The position numbers and the translations under genes were made by a program. A stretch of 43,448 nt of DNA from Thermoplasmata archaeon (lineage in GTDB: Archaea > Thermoplasmatota > Thermoplasmata > Thermoplasmatales > Thermoplasmataceae): positions 6,405 to 49,852 of the forward strand of contig JAJYUG010000005.1 in NCBI GenBank assembly GCA_021792655.1, written 5' to 3'. Below, piece after piece: positions 33,091-41,066 of this stretch. A model generated the notes under the pieces. That model saw only the letters and a list, made by a program, of their open reading frames with translations. It made no database searches and was not told the DNA's origin. The first letter of the stretch is position 1. Every line of letters starts with the position of its first letter.

Positions 33091-33768
33091 ATGGTAAATT
33101 CTGGCTTCCTCAAGAGAATTATGGTAGTGGGTGAGAAGCACGTCCTTGGTGAAATGACCGGATACATGGACATGGCGCTGGAGGCGACCGGGCTTCTCTA
33201 TGAGATGTTAGACACCAACCAGAAGAGAATGCTGGAAATTAATGACAAGATCAGGCTTCTTGAAAGGAAGGCTGATGACTACGGTATGAAGCTGACGCAC
33301 GAAATAACAAGCGGTGCAATAAGCTCCAACCTGATGGACAACCTTCTTAACCTCACCGACAAATGTGACGACATTCTGGACAAGACCCATTATCTGAGCA
33401 GAGAAATAAAGAGGATGAACATCGATTACAAGAGAACAAACGGGACTGCAATCATTGCCTCCTCCTACAAGACGTTCCGCATCATGATCGAGAAAAGCAG
33501 GGAAGCCATAAAATCCGTTTCAGCCATGTTCACAGATACAAACATGGATTCCCTTAAGGAGGAAAGGATGAAGATAGAGGTCCTCGAGGAATCCGTGGAC
33601 GAACTCAAGGACAATTTAATAGACGATATATATCGGCATGCCGACGAGATGCACTTCCTCGTATACGACCACCTGATGAGCCTTGTGCACAAAATCGACG
33701 ATATGGTCGACGACTGTGAAGACATATCTGACCTTCTCCTGAACATAATTCTTTCAGTGTCTAAATGA
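33091..33768 (+). CDS. DUF47/PhoU-like protein (Pit accessory protein)
   Basis: 225 residues, nearly all helical, with the PhoU-like pattern of two three-helix bundles: ERKADDYGMKLTHEITSG and LTDKCDDILDKTHYL in the first, LVHKIDDMVDDCEDISDLLL near the C-terminus. The acidic helices can bind metal clusters in PhoU proteins. DUF47 proteins commonly accompany PiT-type phosphate transporters, as here, where the stop overlaps the next start by four bases. A TATA-like ATTATATACG at 33063-33072 precedes the ATG by about 25 bases. Confidence 0.9.
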   Translation: MVNSGFLKRIMVVGEKHVLGEMTGYMDMALEATGLLYEMLDTNQKRMLEINDKIRLLERKADDYGMKLTHEITSGAISSNLMDNLLNLTDKCDDILDKTHYLSREIKRMNIDYKRTNGTAIIASSYKTFRIMIEKSREAIKSVSAMFTDTNMDSLKEERMKIEVLEESVDELKDNLIDDIYRHADEMHFLVYDHLMSLVHKIDDMVDDCEDISDLLLNIILSVSK

Positions 33769-34670
33769 TCACCTTAGCATACCTTACAACCATTGCCCTT
33801 GCGGGTATACTCACTGCTTTCGTTGCAGGGAACAATCTTTCGGCAGCGGTGGGCACCATAATCGGCTCCAGAATCACCAGCAGGGCGATAGGAATAGCGA
33901 TCGGAATCTTAGGGTTCACTCTTGGGCTGATGCTTGAAGGCTCCGCCCTTCATACTGCTTCCGCGAATCTTCTCCCCCACTCTTACACCCTTGTAAGCTA
34001 CGCATTCCTTGTATCATTTGCACTCTTCATCCTTGCCTATTTTCTCCGGTCTCCGCTCTCCCTTACCATGGTCCTGGTTGGTGTTGCCATAGGGTTGTCT
34101 ATACATCATGGATATACGGTGAACGGAAATTTTGTCATACTAATGGTAATCACATGGATTCTTGCCCCTCTGGGATCTGTCCTATTCGCATTTCTTCTAA
34201 ACAGGGAGCTTCAAAAGAGGCAATCCAGGAATTTCTGGAGCGAAATCTCATACCTTAAGGTCATACTGATTGCCGTATCCTTTCTTACTGCATTCACGCT
34301 GGGCGCAAACACCCTCGGGTTGATAGCGAATATGGCGGGATTCGATATCTGGGTTATAGCATCAATGATCACTGGCATTGTCACCGGATCCCTGTTCCTC
34401 AGCAAAGGCATAATCAAGAGGGTCGGTGAAGAAATGTACCTGATGAGGTATTCAAATGCCCTCACATCTCTGCTGGTGTCATCAGTATTCGTCGAGATTG
34501 CAACGCTGTTCAGCATCCCGCTGTCCAATACGCAGACCCTAACATCCAGCGTGCTTGGAACAGGAATGTCTTACAGGACAAAGGCAATTTACATGAGACC
34601 ATTCATGATAGTGCTTGCAACCTGGATCATTGCACCCATTGCTGGACTCTTCCTGGGCCTCGTGATATGA
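33765..34670 (+). CDS. PiT-family phosphate transporter, divergent
   Basis: 301 residues with about nine or ten membrane helices, shorter than most PiT proteins. The duplicated PiT signature survives in outline, as AGNNLSAAVGTIIGSR in helix 1 and LGANTLGLIANMAG in the second half, but both aspartates of GANDxxN are replaced (Asn and Thr). Coupling to a DUF47 protein by a four-base overlap supports a PiT-type anion transporter. Loss of the aspartates may mean an altered coupling ion or substrate, for example sulphate. Substrate is not proved. Confidence 0.82.
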   Translation: MITLAYLTTIALAGILTAFVAGNNLSAAVGTIIGSRITSRAIGIAIGILGFTLGLMLEGSALHTASANLLPHSYTLVSYAFLVSFALFILAYFLRSPLSLTMVLVGVAIGLSIHHGYTVNGNFVILMVITWILAPLGSVLFAFLLNRELQKRQSRNFWSEISYLKVILIAVSFLTAFTLGANTLGLIANMAGFDIWVIASMITGIVTGSLFLSKGIIKRVGEEMYLMRYSNALTSLLVSSVFVEIATLFSIPLSNTQTLTSSVLGTGMSYRTKAIYMRPFMIVLATWIIAPIAGLFLGLVI

Positions 34671-34764
34671 TCTGATCAAATAAAGCAACATCAGTTCTAC
34701 TGTGTGGCCACATTTGTCAATGGGCAACATACGAATGGTTTTTCTTTGTGTCATGATTTCCCAC

Positions 34765-35019
34765 ATGTTGGAAATACAGCTTAATGATTATGAGATGCCC
34801 ACGTCTGCCAGGCTCGTATTCATGGTGCTGAAACGGCTGCGTATTGCTGATTTCAGAACCATAGAAATGGAATCGGGACTATCCAAAAGGAGCGTCCTCT
34901 ATGCCGTCAAAAGGCTGCGCGAGATGGGGTTGATCGATATCCAGGTATGCCTTAACGACACCAGGAAGAGATTCTACTGCATCAGGATTAAAGAGAGAAA
35001 TCCCTCAGAGACGGCTTAA
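34765..35019 (+). CDS. Small winged-helix DNA-binding protein
   Basis: 84 residues from the ATG at 34765 (the frame opens at a GTG at 34702). The helix-turn-helix and wing are FRTIEMESGLSKRSVLYAVKRLREMGLIDIQVCLNDTRKRFYCIRI, a MarR/TrmB-like fold with nothing else attached. It is the third gene on the strand of the DUF47-PiT pair, 94 bases on, and could regulate it, though this is inferred from position only. It overlaps the convergent gene to its right by 15 bases. Confidence 0.7.
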   Translation: MLEIQLNDYEMPTSARLVFMVLKRLRIADFRTIEMESGLSKRSVLYAVKRLREMGLIDIQVCLNDTRKRFYCIRIKERNPSETA

Positions 35020-35337
35020 AATGTCCCTGATTTCATCATCCTTGAAAGGACCTTCCACGGCCACAGGCAGGATTAAAGCACCTTCCTGGTTTCCCTCTCC
35101 GCCCTCTTCTGACTCAAACTCACCCATCCATACCATGTAATTGTAGTTCCCATACCTGTAAACCTTGGCAAACTCTGAATCGTGTATGAGTTCAGTAGAG
35201 GAGCTTTCCGAGAGGACTCCGTAAATATAGCCAACCAGAATGTCCTCGTCCCTCGATCCAGAACCGCCAAATCTTGTGTCTCCAAGGGAGTGGCAGGAAT
35301 CCATCAGATCATAAAGATTTGCATCATCAAAACTCAA
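35005..35337 (-). CDS. Acidic hypothetical protein
   Basis: 110 residues, strongly acidic, with no membrane segment. The N-terminal half has repeated small polar residues (SLGDTRFGGSGSRDEDI), the middle looks like a beta-sheet (FAKVYRYGNYNYMVWMG), and a glutamate/glycine linker (EFESEEGGEGNQEGA) leads to a short C-terminal part. I do not recognise it. It is convergent with the winged-helix gene (15-base overlap) and divergent from the first glycosyltransferase gene. Confidence 0.55.
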   Translation of the reverse strand: MSFDDANLYDLMDSCHSLGDTRFGGSGSRDEDILVGYIYGVLSESSSTELIHDSEFAKVYRYGNYNYMVWMGEFESEEGGEGNQEGALILPVAVEGPFKDDEIRDILSRL

Positions 35338-35443
35338 TGCAGAACACCGTGTTCATCTGCATTGTTAAAGGGCTTATAAAAATTGAGACATGGTGTAAGG
35401 AAATCAAAAGGTTGATAAGCCTCGTTTATAATATCAATTTATA

Positions 35444-36220
35444 ATGTCTCAAAACGAGATCAAGCGCGTTGACGTTCTGATCAGGACCTTCAATTCCGCG
35501 GACACCATTGCTGACTGTCTCCAGTCAGTCATTAGATTCATTCCCGTCAGGAAAATTATAGTTGTCGACCATAACAGTACGGATGGGACACCGGAAATTG
35601 CCGGTAGATTCGGCGCAGAAGTACATTCAGAAGAAACCGGTCTCGGATTTGCAACCAAACTGCTGATATCCAAGGCGGATACCAAGTATATCCTGTTTGT
35701 CGACGGGGATGTAACAGTGACGAGTGCTGAGTTCTTTGAAAGTGCGGCCCGGTTGTTCAACGATCGCAGGACCGGAGCGGTGGTGGGATGCGCCGCAGGC
35801 CATGATTTCCTTTATGGCATTCCACTGGGACTTACCATGCTGCCTCTGGATCTGGCTCGGAAAATAGAGATGCCAGACGTTATCCAGGGACGAGAGACAT
35901 TCTATTTTGAGGAAATCCTGGCAAATTCTTCGCTGAAAGTTAGATATGTCAGGGACGCGATGGTACACAGGTCAACCTACAGAAAATACCGCTATTGGCC
36001 TGAATGGCAGGGGGCACAAATAAGGTATACTCCCTCGAGGCATTTCGGCCAGTTGCTTGGAGCAATATTTGTGGTGTACATGATGCACCTCAACAGCAAG
36101 AGCGCCAAGAATTTCCTTTACTCCCCGATATACTACGTAAAGATTGTTTCCGGCTTCCTGAACCCTGAAAAGTGGGGAGATGTCGACAGGAGGAGAATAG
36201 CCAGTGCTGTCCGGGAATGA
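35444..36220 (+). CDS. Family 2 glycosyltransferase
   Basis: 258 residues. GT-A fold with VDVLIRTFNSADTIADCLQSV at the N-terminus, then IIVVDHNSTDGTPEIA and the DxD-type metal site in FVDGDVTV. Acceptor region features VIQGRETFYFEEIL. No strong membrane helix, so it is probably cytosolic or peripheral, using a nucleotide or dolichyl-phosphate sugar to modify a lipid, protein or polysaccharide. It opens a block of glycan-type genes ending near 40.4 kb. Its promoter is unclear: the best TATA-like run, at 35425-35434, is only about 15 bases before the ATG. Confidence 0.88.
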   Translation: MSQNEIKRVDVLIRTFNSADTIADCLQSVIRFIPVRKIIVVDHNSTDGTPEIAGRFGAEVHSEETGLGFATKLLISKADTKYILFVDGDVTVTSAEFFESAARLFNDRRTGAVVGCAAGHDFLYGIPLGLTMLPLDLARKIEMPDVIQGRETFYFEEILANSSLKVRYVRDAMVHRSTYRKYRYWPEWQGAQIRYTPSRHFGQLLGAIFVVYMMHLNSKSAKNFLYSPIYYVKIVSGFLNPEKWGDVDRRRIASAVRE

Positions 36221-36274
36221 TGTGAACAAGGACAGTGGCAGAAACCCGTAAAATCTCTGCAGGATGTGGTATGG

Positions 36275-36487
36275 ATGAAAGTATATTCCGAAAGATTTCC
36301 GATTAAATACCTGATTTCAGACAGGGGCATCTGCCTTGGTGTCGATACCAAGAAGAGATCCTTCCTTTTCATAATATGTGCAGCAGGCATGATGTTCAGG
36401 CAGAGGCCGGTAGGAGACAAGGTGGTTGAAAACCTGGATTATGAAATCATGGATATCTACAATCACATATGGTCTGAAACTGGATAG
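36275..36487 (+). CDS. Possible small protein ahead of the methyltransferase fusion
   Basis: A 70-residue frame from ATG 36275 (it opens three codons earlier at GTG 36266): MKVYSERFPIKYLISDRG, then a central hydrophobic stretch SFLFIICAAGMMF, then an acidic end. It fills most of the 280-base gap between the glycosyltransferase and the methyltransferase genes, and stops 14 bases before the next start, as expected for an operon member. No family is recognised and another frame on the opposite strand overlaps part of it. Confidence 0.4.
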   Translation: MKVYSERFPIKYLISDRGICLGVDTKKRSFLFIICAAGMMFRQRPVGDKVVENLDYEIMDIYNHIWSETG

Positions 36488-36501
36488 AAGCCCGAGGTAT
36501 T

Positions 36502-37680
36502 ATGACAGACTCTTTTAAGCAACTGACAACCGGTGAGGATATGAGCGCAAGTTCCCAGTACGTCACGGTTGAAACAGGAGACAGACCCGTAAAACTTGCT
36601 TATGTATACGAGGCAGACACGTTATATCTGATCTCTTCAGATTTCGACGCACGCTGGCCTTCTCATCTGCTCAGGGAGAGAAAGGCTGATTTTGTCATAA
36701 GCAGCGAATACCGTTCAGGAGTGCCTGAACTCATTACGTCAGGGGAGGACAGATCCATTGTTCTCGAAAAGTTCATATCCAAGTATGGAAAAAATTACGT
36801 ATCAAGATACTTCAATTCTCCTGGAAGATTCCTGAGGATAGTGGGTGGAACCAAACCGGAAGGTAAAGGAGACAATTATTACAGGTGGCTTGAGGAGGAA
36901 TTTGACAGCGTCGCCGATGATTATGACAAGCACATATTCGGCAACAGGGTAAATGTTCTTCTAAGGGACAGGTCCCTTAGCAAGATCAGAAAATTCGCTG
37001 TAAAGGCTGGGCACGTACTTGAGATAGGATGTGGAACCGGAGCGGAGACCCTTGAGCTGCTGAGGGACGGACACGAGGTTTTTGCCATAGACATATCCGA
37101 AAGGATGCTGGAAAACATACAGAGAAAAGCGAGAGATGAAGGCCTGATTGGAAGCCTTAGAACTATGAAGCTGAGAGCCGCGAATGTCGGGGAACTGCTG
37201 GAAACTACCGGTCAGAAATCATTTGACATCGGGTACTCCACCTATGGAGCCCTAAACTGCGAACCGAACATTGAAAACATGCCCAGCGCGTTAAGCTTGC
37301 TTTTAAAGCCTGGTGGTTACTTTATTGCAGGAGTGTACAACAAATTCTGTATTGCCGAAATGGCCAGCAATGTGCTCTCGATGAACAGTTCGCGATTATT
37401 CTGGCGCCTGAAGAACCCGATCAGGGAGGGCAGGTCCAGATTCTGCATCGATGTCTATTCCTTCAGCTTCAGGGAATTTATGGGAATTTTCGGAAGATAT
37501 TTCAGGGCTCTTGAAACTGAAGGCGTACCGGTAATTCTGCCCCCATCGAATTTCAGGCGCCTGTTGGGCCTGCTTGAAAGAAGATTTGAAATGCTTGACG
37601 CGGCTGACCGGAAAATTTCCGGGATCTGGCCGCTGAAGTATCTTGGAGACCATTTCCTCACAGTGCTTCAGAATAGATAG
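36502..37680 (+). CDS. Fusion of a split-barrel (F420/FMN-binding-like) domain with a class I methyltransferase
   Basis: 392 residues. The N-terminal ~120 residues contain VKLAYVYEADTLYLISSDFDARWP, then RERKADFVISSEYRSGVP and VLEKFISKYG, the pattern of flavin- or deazaflavin-binding split-barrel proteins of the Ddn/pyridoxamine-oxidase-like group. The remaining part is a SAM methyltransferase with the glycine-rich VLEIGCGTGAETLELL, acidic VFAIDISERML, and a C-terminal lid domain. I do not know this combination from characterised proteins. The domain assignment of the first part is tentative. It is probably co-transcribed with the 70-residue ORF and the glycosyltransferase. Confidence 0.72.
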   Translation: MTDSFKQLTTGEDMSASSQYVTVETGDRPVKLAYVYEADTLYLISSDFDARWPSHLLRERKADFVISSEYRSGVPELITSGEDRSIVLEKFISKYGKNYVSRYFNSPGRFLRIVGGTKPEGKGDNYYRWLEEEFDSVADDYDKHIFGNRVNVLLRDRSLSKIRKFAVKAGHVLEIGCGTGAETLELLRDGHEVFAIDISERMLENIQRKARDEGLIGSLRTMKLRAANVGELLETTGQKSFDIGYSTYGALNCEPNIENMPSALSLLLKPGGYFIAGVYNKFCIAEMASNVLSMNSSRLFWRLKNPIREGRSRFCIDVYSFSFREFMGIFGRYFRALETEGVPVILPPSNFRRLLGLLERRFEMLDAADRKISGIWPLKYLGDHFLTVLQNR

Positions 37681-37711
37681 TTATGTATGCCTTTTTATGC
37701 GTGTCATCCGG

Positions 37712-38578
37712 TCACACATATATGACGCCGTTCCTGATTTCGAAATTATGCCCACAATTGCGGCAGTTCGTTGCCTGGCCAGAATGAAGAAATTCAGTGA
37801 AGATCAGTTCATGGCAGTCAGGACAAGCCATTATTTCCTCATCGTTCCTGATTGCAGCAGGATGCGCCCCAACTTTCTGGATGTAAATGAAGACGTGTGG
37901 AAACAGGCCCAGAACATCCGGCAGAACTGAAAGTTTTACGAATAATTTCGCGGGCAGCGGGGCAAATGGACTATAATCCTCAAGGCCGCAGGATCTGCTG
38001 GATACAGCCCTGAAACCGGCTGCCGAGGACATTTCTTTGAAATATGACACAGAATAAAATGATTCCTCAAAGTTGGAGTTCAATACCCTTCGTGCATGCC
38101 TTGATCCCGGTACTGCGGTCTTCCCCTTATGCTTTACTCTGTCCAGGATAGTTGCAACTGATCCAGTGTGGAAGAAGCTAATTATTGCAGATCCACCCGG
38201 CTTCAGAACACGTGCAAACTCCCTGAACGCCATTTCTGGGCTCTGCAGGAAATTGAAGACCCTGATCATCACGATTGTGTCCAGGCTATCGTCCAGGAAT
38301 GGCATATTGTAAAGGTCTCCGCCTATCCTGATCAGTTTGTTTGCTCCCGGAGGAGGATTGATTTGTTCAAGGAAAGAAGGGGTGACATCCAGCGCATAAT
38401 ATCGCCTGAATTTTCCTGCCAGAGCCTGTGTAATTCTTCCATTCCCTGCACCTATTTCCAGGACTTTCATCTCTGGTGACAGATCAATCATCGACAGGAT
38501 AACTTCCCTCTCAACCGTGGTTACCTTTTCACGCCCTTTCCAGAGCTTTTCAAAGTCCAGCAAAGAGAAATCATTCAT
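37712..38578 (-). CDS. Class I methyltransferase with C-terminal zinc ribbon
   Basis: 288 residues. SAM site VLEIGAGNGRITQAL, acidic YALDVTPSFLEQI, GGDLYNMPFLDDSLDTIVMI and the post-motif LKPGGSAIISFF identify a UbiE/Coq5-like methyltransferase. The C-terminal 40 residues hold CPDC and CRNC, a zinc ribbon (MACPDCHELIF, NCRNCGHNFEIRNG). Such ribbons in methyltransferases often bind nucleic acid or mediate protein contacts. It lies convergent with the fusion methyltransferase, 31 bases away. The TATA-like GTATAATTC (minus) is about 25 bases before the ATG. Confidence 0.85.
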   Translation of the reverse strand: MNDFSLLDFEKLWKGREKVTTVEREVILSMIDLSPEMKVLEIGAGNGRITQALAGKFRRYYALDVTPSFLEQINPPPGANKLIRIGGDLYNMPFLDDSLDTIVMIRVFNFLQSPEMAFREFARVLKPGGSAIISFFHTGSVATILDRVKHKGKTAVPGSRHARRVLNSNFEESFYSVSYFKEMSSAAGFRAVSSRSCGLEDYSPFAPLPAKLFVKLSVLPDVLGLFPHVFIYIQKVGAHPAAIRNDEEIMACPDCHELIFTEFLHSGQATNCRNCGHNFEIRNGVIYV

Positions 38579-38811
38579 CTGTGCTCACACTCCATTGAAT
38601 TATACCCTCCTCCATGGCAGTGTGGTCTGCCCTTAAACATAAACCACATATAATGATTGTAAGAAGGTTTTTTACTATATTATTCTTCGGAATTACTCCA
38701 CAGGCATAAGGCGGATTATTTCCATGCCTCATGTTTTAGACTGGAGATGTAGAACATTTATCATTTCAGATATCAGATAATATTAATTACTTATTTTGAT
38801 TAATTACGACA

Positions 38812-39516
38812 ATGGATATCTCCTCATTGCATGGTTCATCATCTCGCGGAGCAATGGAAATTAGCCGTACAGAAATGAAGCTGCAGGCCAGGAGGAAGAA
38901 GCTTGAGGAGGCAAACGAGTTTGTGCACTCCATGGTATCAGGGAATGTCCTCTTTGCCGGAGTGTCAGGATCGGTTTCATACCTCCCGGAGCCAGATGAC
39001 GATATCGATATTTTCCTCATAGTAAAGACCAACAAGCTATGGAAAGAACTCCTCAAATCCTTTGTAGTCCGCAGGCTAAGAGGAAACAGTGACATATGCC
39101 TGTGCCTGGCGTTTGACGATAAATATGCCCTGCATTATTACAGGCAGGAAATATCAGGACTTGCCGTGAAGGATTCTGTCAATGTTGTAAGCATATTTGG
39201 AGGTGAATATTACTCAAGGATACTGCACTCATCGCCGGCCGTAATCGCACATTACAAGCCCAGCAAAAAGAGCAATTCTGAGGATCTGGCCGATGTTAAA
39301 GAGAGAAACTCCTGGGCATCATCATTTATCAACAGCATCTTTTTTATAATAGGATCCAGCTGGCTTTATCTGAAGCAGCTTTATGTGAATAAAATGCTGG
39401 AGAGGCAGGGAAGAACCTCAGAAAGATTCCGGACAGTAGCAGGACCGCACAGGTTTTATCTGGAGACTGAAAAATATCGTGAACTGGACAGGAAATACAG
39501 GGAGGGACCTGAATAA
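38812..39516 (+). CDS. Nucleotidyltransferase-fold protein with membrane-associated C-terminus
   Basis: 234 residues. The polymerase-beta-like signature is plain: VSGSVSYLPEPDDDIDIFLI, with Gly53-Ser54 and the metal-binding Asp64 and Asp66. A further aspartate in SDICLCLAF may complete the triad. The C-terminal third has a hydrophobic segment (FINSIFFIIGSSWLYL) that would tie it to the membrane. The start overlaps nothing upstream; the TATA-like TAATATTAAT lies about 29 bases before the ATG. Its stop overlaps the start of the next gene by one base, so it is coupled to a glycosyltransferase. Substrate unknown. Confidence 0.75.
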   Translation: MDISSLHGSSSRGAMEISRTEMKLQARRKKLEEANEFVHSMVSGNVLFAGVSGSVSYLPEPDDDIDIFLIVKTNKLWKELLKSFVVRRLRGNSDICLCLAFDDKYALHYYRQEISGLAVKDSVNVVSIFGGEYYSRILHSSPAVIAHYKPSKKSNSEDLADVKERNSWASSFINSIFFIIGSSWLYLKQLYVNKMLERQGRTSERFRTVAGPHRFYLETEKYRELDRKYREGPE

Positions 39517-40385
39517 TGACGGCTTCGACTGCGATCATCACAAGTTTCGATGATGGATTATCCCTCAGAAAACTCCTTAACAGCGTAATATCGTCGAATG
39601 TGGACCGGATCGTCCTTATGTATGGTGGAGAAAGGACGGACAGAAACTACCTGACCACATTACAAGATGACAGGCTGATTTGCGAAGAGGAGAAGGAAAG
39701 GCTTGGAAAAAGCGAGTCTCTGAATAGGTCATTCAAGTATGCAGTTGGGGACCTTGTGTTTATTGTTTCAGGAGACATATCCATAGAGAACAACGTCTTT
39801 GATCAATGTGTCGAAGCGTTCTCCGACGATATAGGCGTAATCGTGCCTCGCGTCATCCCGGCACCAATGGGAGGAATCCATGGCAGGATTGGAAGAGCAT
39901 TATGGAAACTTCACGATTGTGAACTCCGTTACATGTCCGCCAGGAACCTAAATGCCCACGGCGGCGAATTCATTGCCATAAGGAAGAAGCTTCTGTCTGA
40001 ACTTCCCAGGATTGTGAACGACGACGCATACCTGTGTGTGAGTGCCAGAAACAGTGGTTACAGGGTGGTTTACAGGGATGACATCCTTGTTACCAACGAA
40101 CTGCCTGGAACTCTTCTCGATCTTTTTGTGCAGAGGATCAGGATAAACTTCGGCCATCAGGAACTTCTTAAAATGAAGTTTGATCCTTTGGTAATGACAA
40201 CCCTCATCAGAACCGACCGCAGGACATTTTTTTCCATAATGGCGACGTTCCTGAAGAGATACCGGGAAGAAATTGTTATGCTGCCCGTTGTATGTTTCAT
40301 GGAAAGCCTCGCCCTGGTGGTGGCATGGCACCACGCCAGGAAAGGAAAGTCTTACCACAAATGGCCGATAGCAACCAGAGGCTGA
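39516..40385 (+). CDS. Family 2 glycosyltransferase-like protein
   Basis: 289 residues. The GT2 pattern is TAIITSFDDGLSLRKLLNSV at the N-terminus, then KSESLNRSFKYAVGDLVFIVSGDISI, where a single SGD replaces the canonical DxD, and HGGEFIAIRKKLL, then NDDAYLCVSARNSGYRVVY, which resembles the acceptor site of membrane-sugar transferases. Two weak hydrophobic segments occur near the C-terminus (MATFLKRYREEIVMLPVVCFMESLALVVAW). It overlaps the nucleotidyltransferase by one base and completes the glycan-type block. A convergent hairpin follows. Confidence 0.82.
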   Translation: MTASTAIITSFDDGLSLRKLLNSVISSNVDRIVLMYGGERTDRNYLTTLQDDRLICEEEKERLGKSESLNRSFKYAVGDLVFIVSGDISIENNVFDQCVEAFSDDIGVIVPRVIPAPMGGIHGRIGRALWKLHDCELRYMSARNLNAHGGEFIAIRKKLLSELPRIVNDDAYLCVSARNSGYRVVYRDDILVTNELPGTLLDLFVQRIRINFGHQELLKMKFDPLVMTTLIRTDRRTFFSIMATFLKRYREEIVMLPVVCFMESLALVVAWHHARKGKSYHKWPIATRG

Positions 40386-40398
40386 AGATGCAGGGGGA

Positions 40399-40427
40399 GA
40401 TCTCTTTCATTATGTGTGAAAGGGATC
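40399..40427. terminator. 11-base-pair stem-loop between convergent genes
   Basis: GATCTCTTTCA (40399-40409) pairs with TGAAAGGGATC (40417-40427), a perfect stem apart from one G-T pair, around a seven-base loop (TTATGTG). It sits between the glycosyltransferase stop (40385) and the stop of the minus-strand membrane protein (40426), so it could mark 3' ends on both strands. Confidence 0.5.
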
Positions 40428-40905
40428 AGCTTGGCATTTTGCGGTAAACGTAAAGCCCGACTCCTATTGCAATTATATATATCGCAAAGAGAAGGTCATA
40501 CATTCCGGGAATGTATGGAAGTGCGCCGCTGAATTTTGTAACTCCAAACAGATATTGTGCAAAGCTACCCGCTGAAAGTCCCACATTCAGCATGCTGTAG
40601 GTCGCTATGTCAGCTATCTGGAAAATTGTCATGAAAACTGCCCAGCCTACTCCCACACCGACCATGGATCTTTTTCTTACCGCAAGAAGCACAATGAATG
40701 CTATGATATCCACAAGCCCCGTGGCAAGGAGCCCGTACCAGTGAATGAAATATTTGGGTACCGTCCCGAAATCTGTCTGCAGATTCTGGTCTGTGAGCAG
40801 TATTACAATGGTTACAAAAAACTGGATAAGAAACAGAAATGAAAAGTATGCAGATAGCCTGCCTGACCCAGTAGAATTGTTCTTTTTGCCTTCACTTGTA
40901 TCCAT
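40426..40905 (-). CDS. Four-helix membrane protein of unknown function
   Basis: 159 residues. After a polar serine/lysine-rich N-terminus there are four hydrophobic helices (about 22-40, 56-74, 83-101 and 133-152). The loops are short and no catalytic or binding motif is visible. The TATA-like ACTTAAATAG on the minus strand is centred about 27 bases before the ATG, so it is probably an independent leaderless gene. No family is recognised. Confidence 0.7.
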   Translation of the reverse strand: MDTSEGKKNNSTGSGRLSAYFSFLFLIQFFVTIVILLTDQNLQTDFGTVPKYFIHWYGLLATGLVDIIAFIVLLAVRKRSMVGVGVGWAVFMTIFQIADIATYSMLNVGLSAGSFAQYLFGVTKFSGALPYIPGMYDLLFAIYIIAIGVGLYVYRKMPS

Positions 40906-41066
40906 GACTGCAATTAATAGTTGATACTATTTAAGTTTATACCTATAAATGACTTCCGGATTCCAAAAGTCTGCCCAAGGTTCCGTAACAGCAACCCCAA
41001 TAGCGTTTTCTCACTTTGCAGTCATGTAGAACAGCTTTAATAGTAGGTAGAATTGATTAAGACTGG

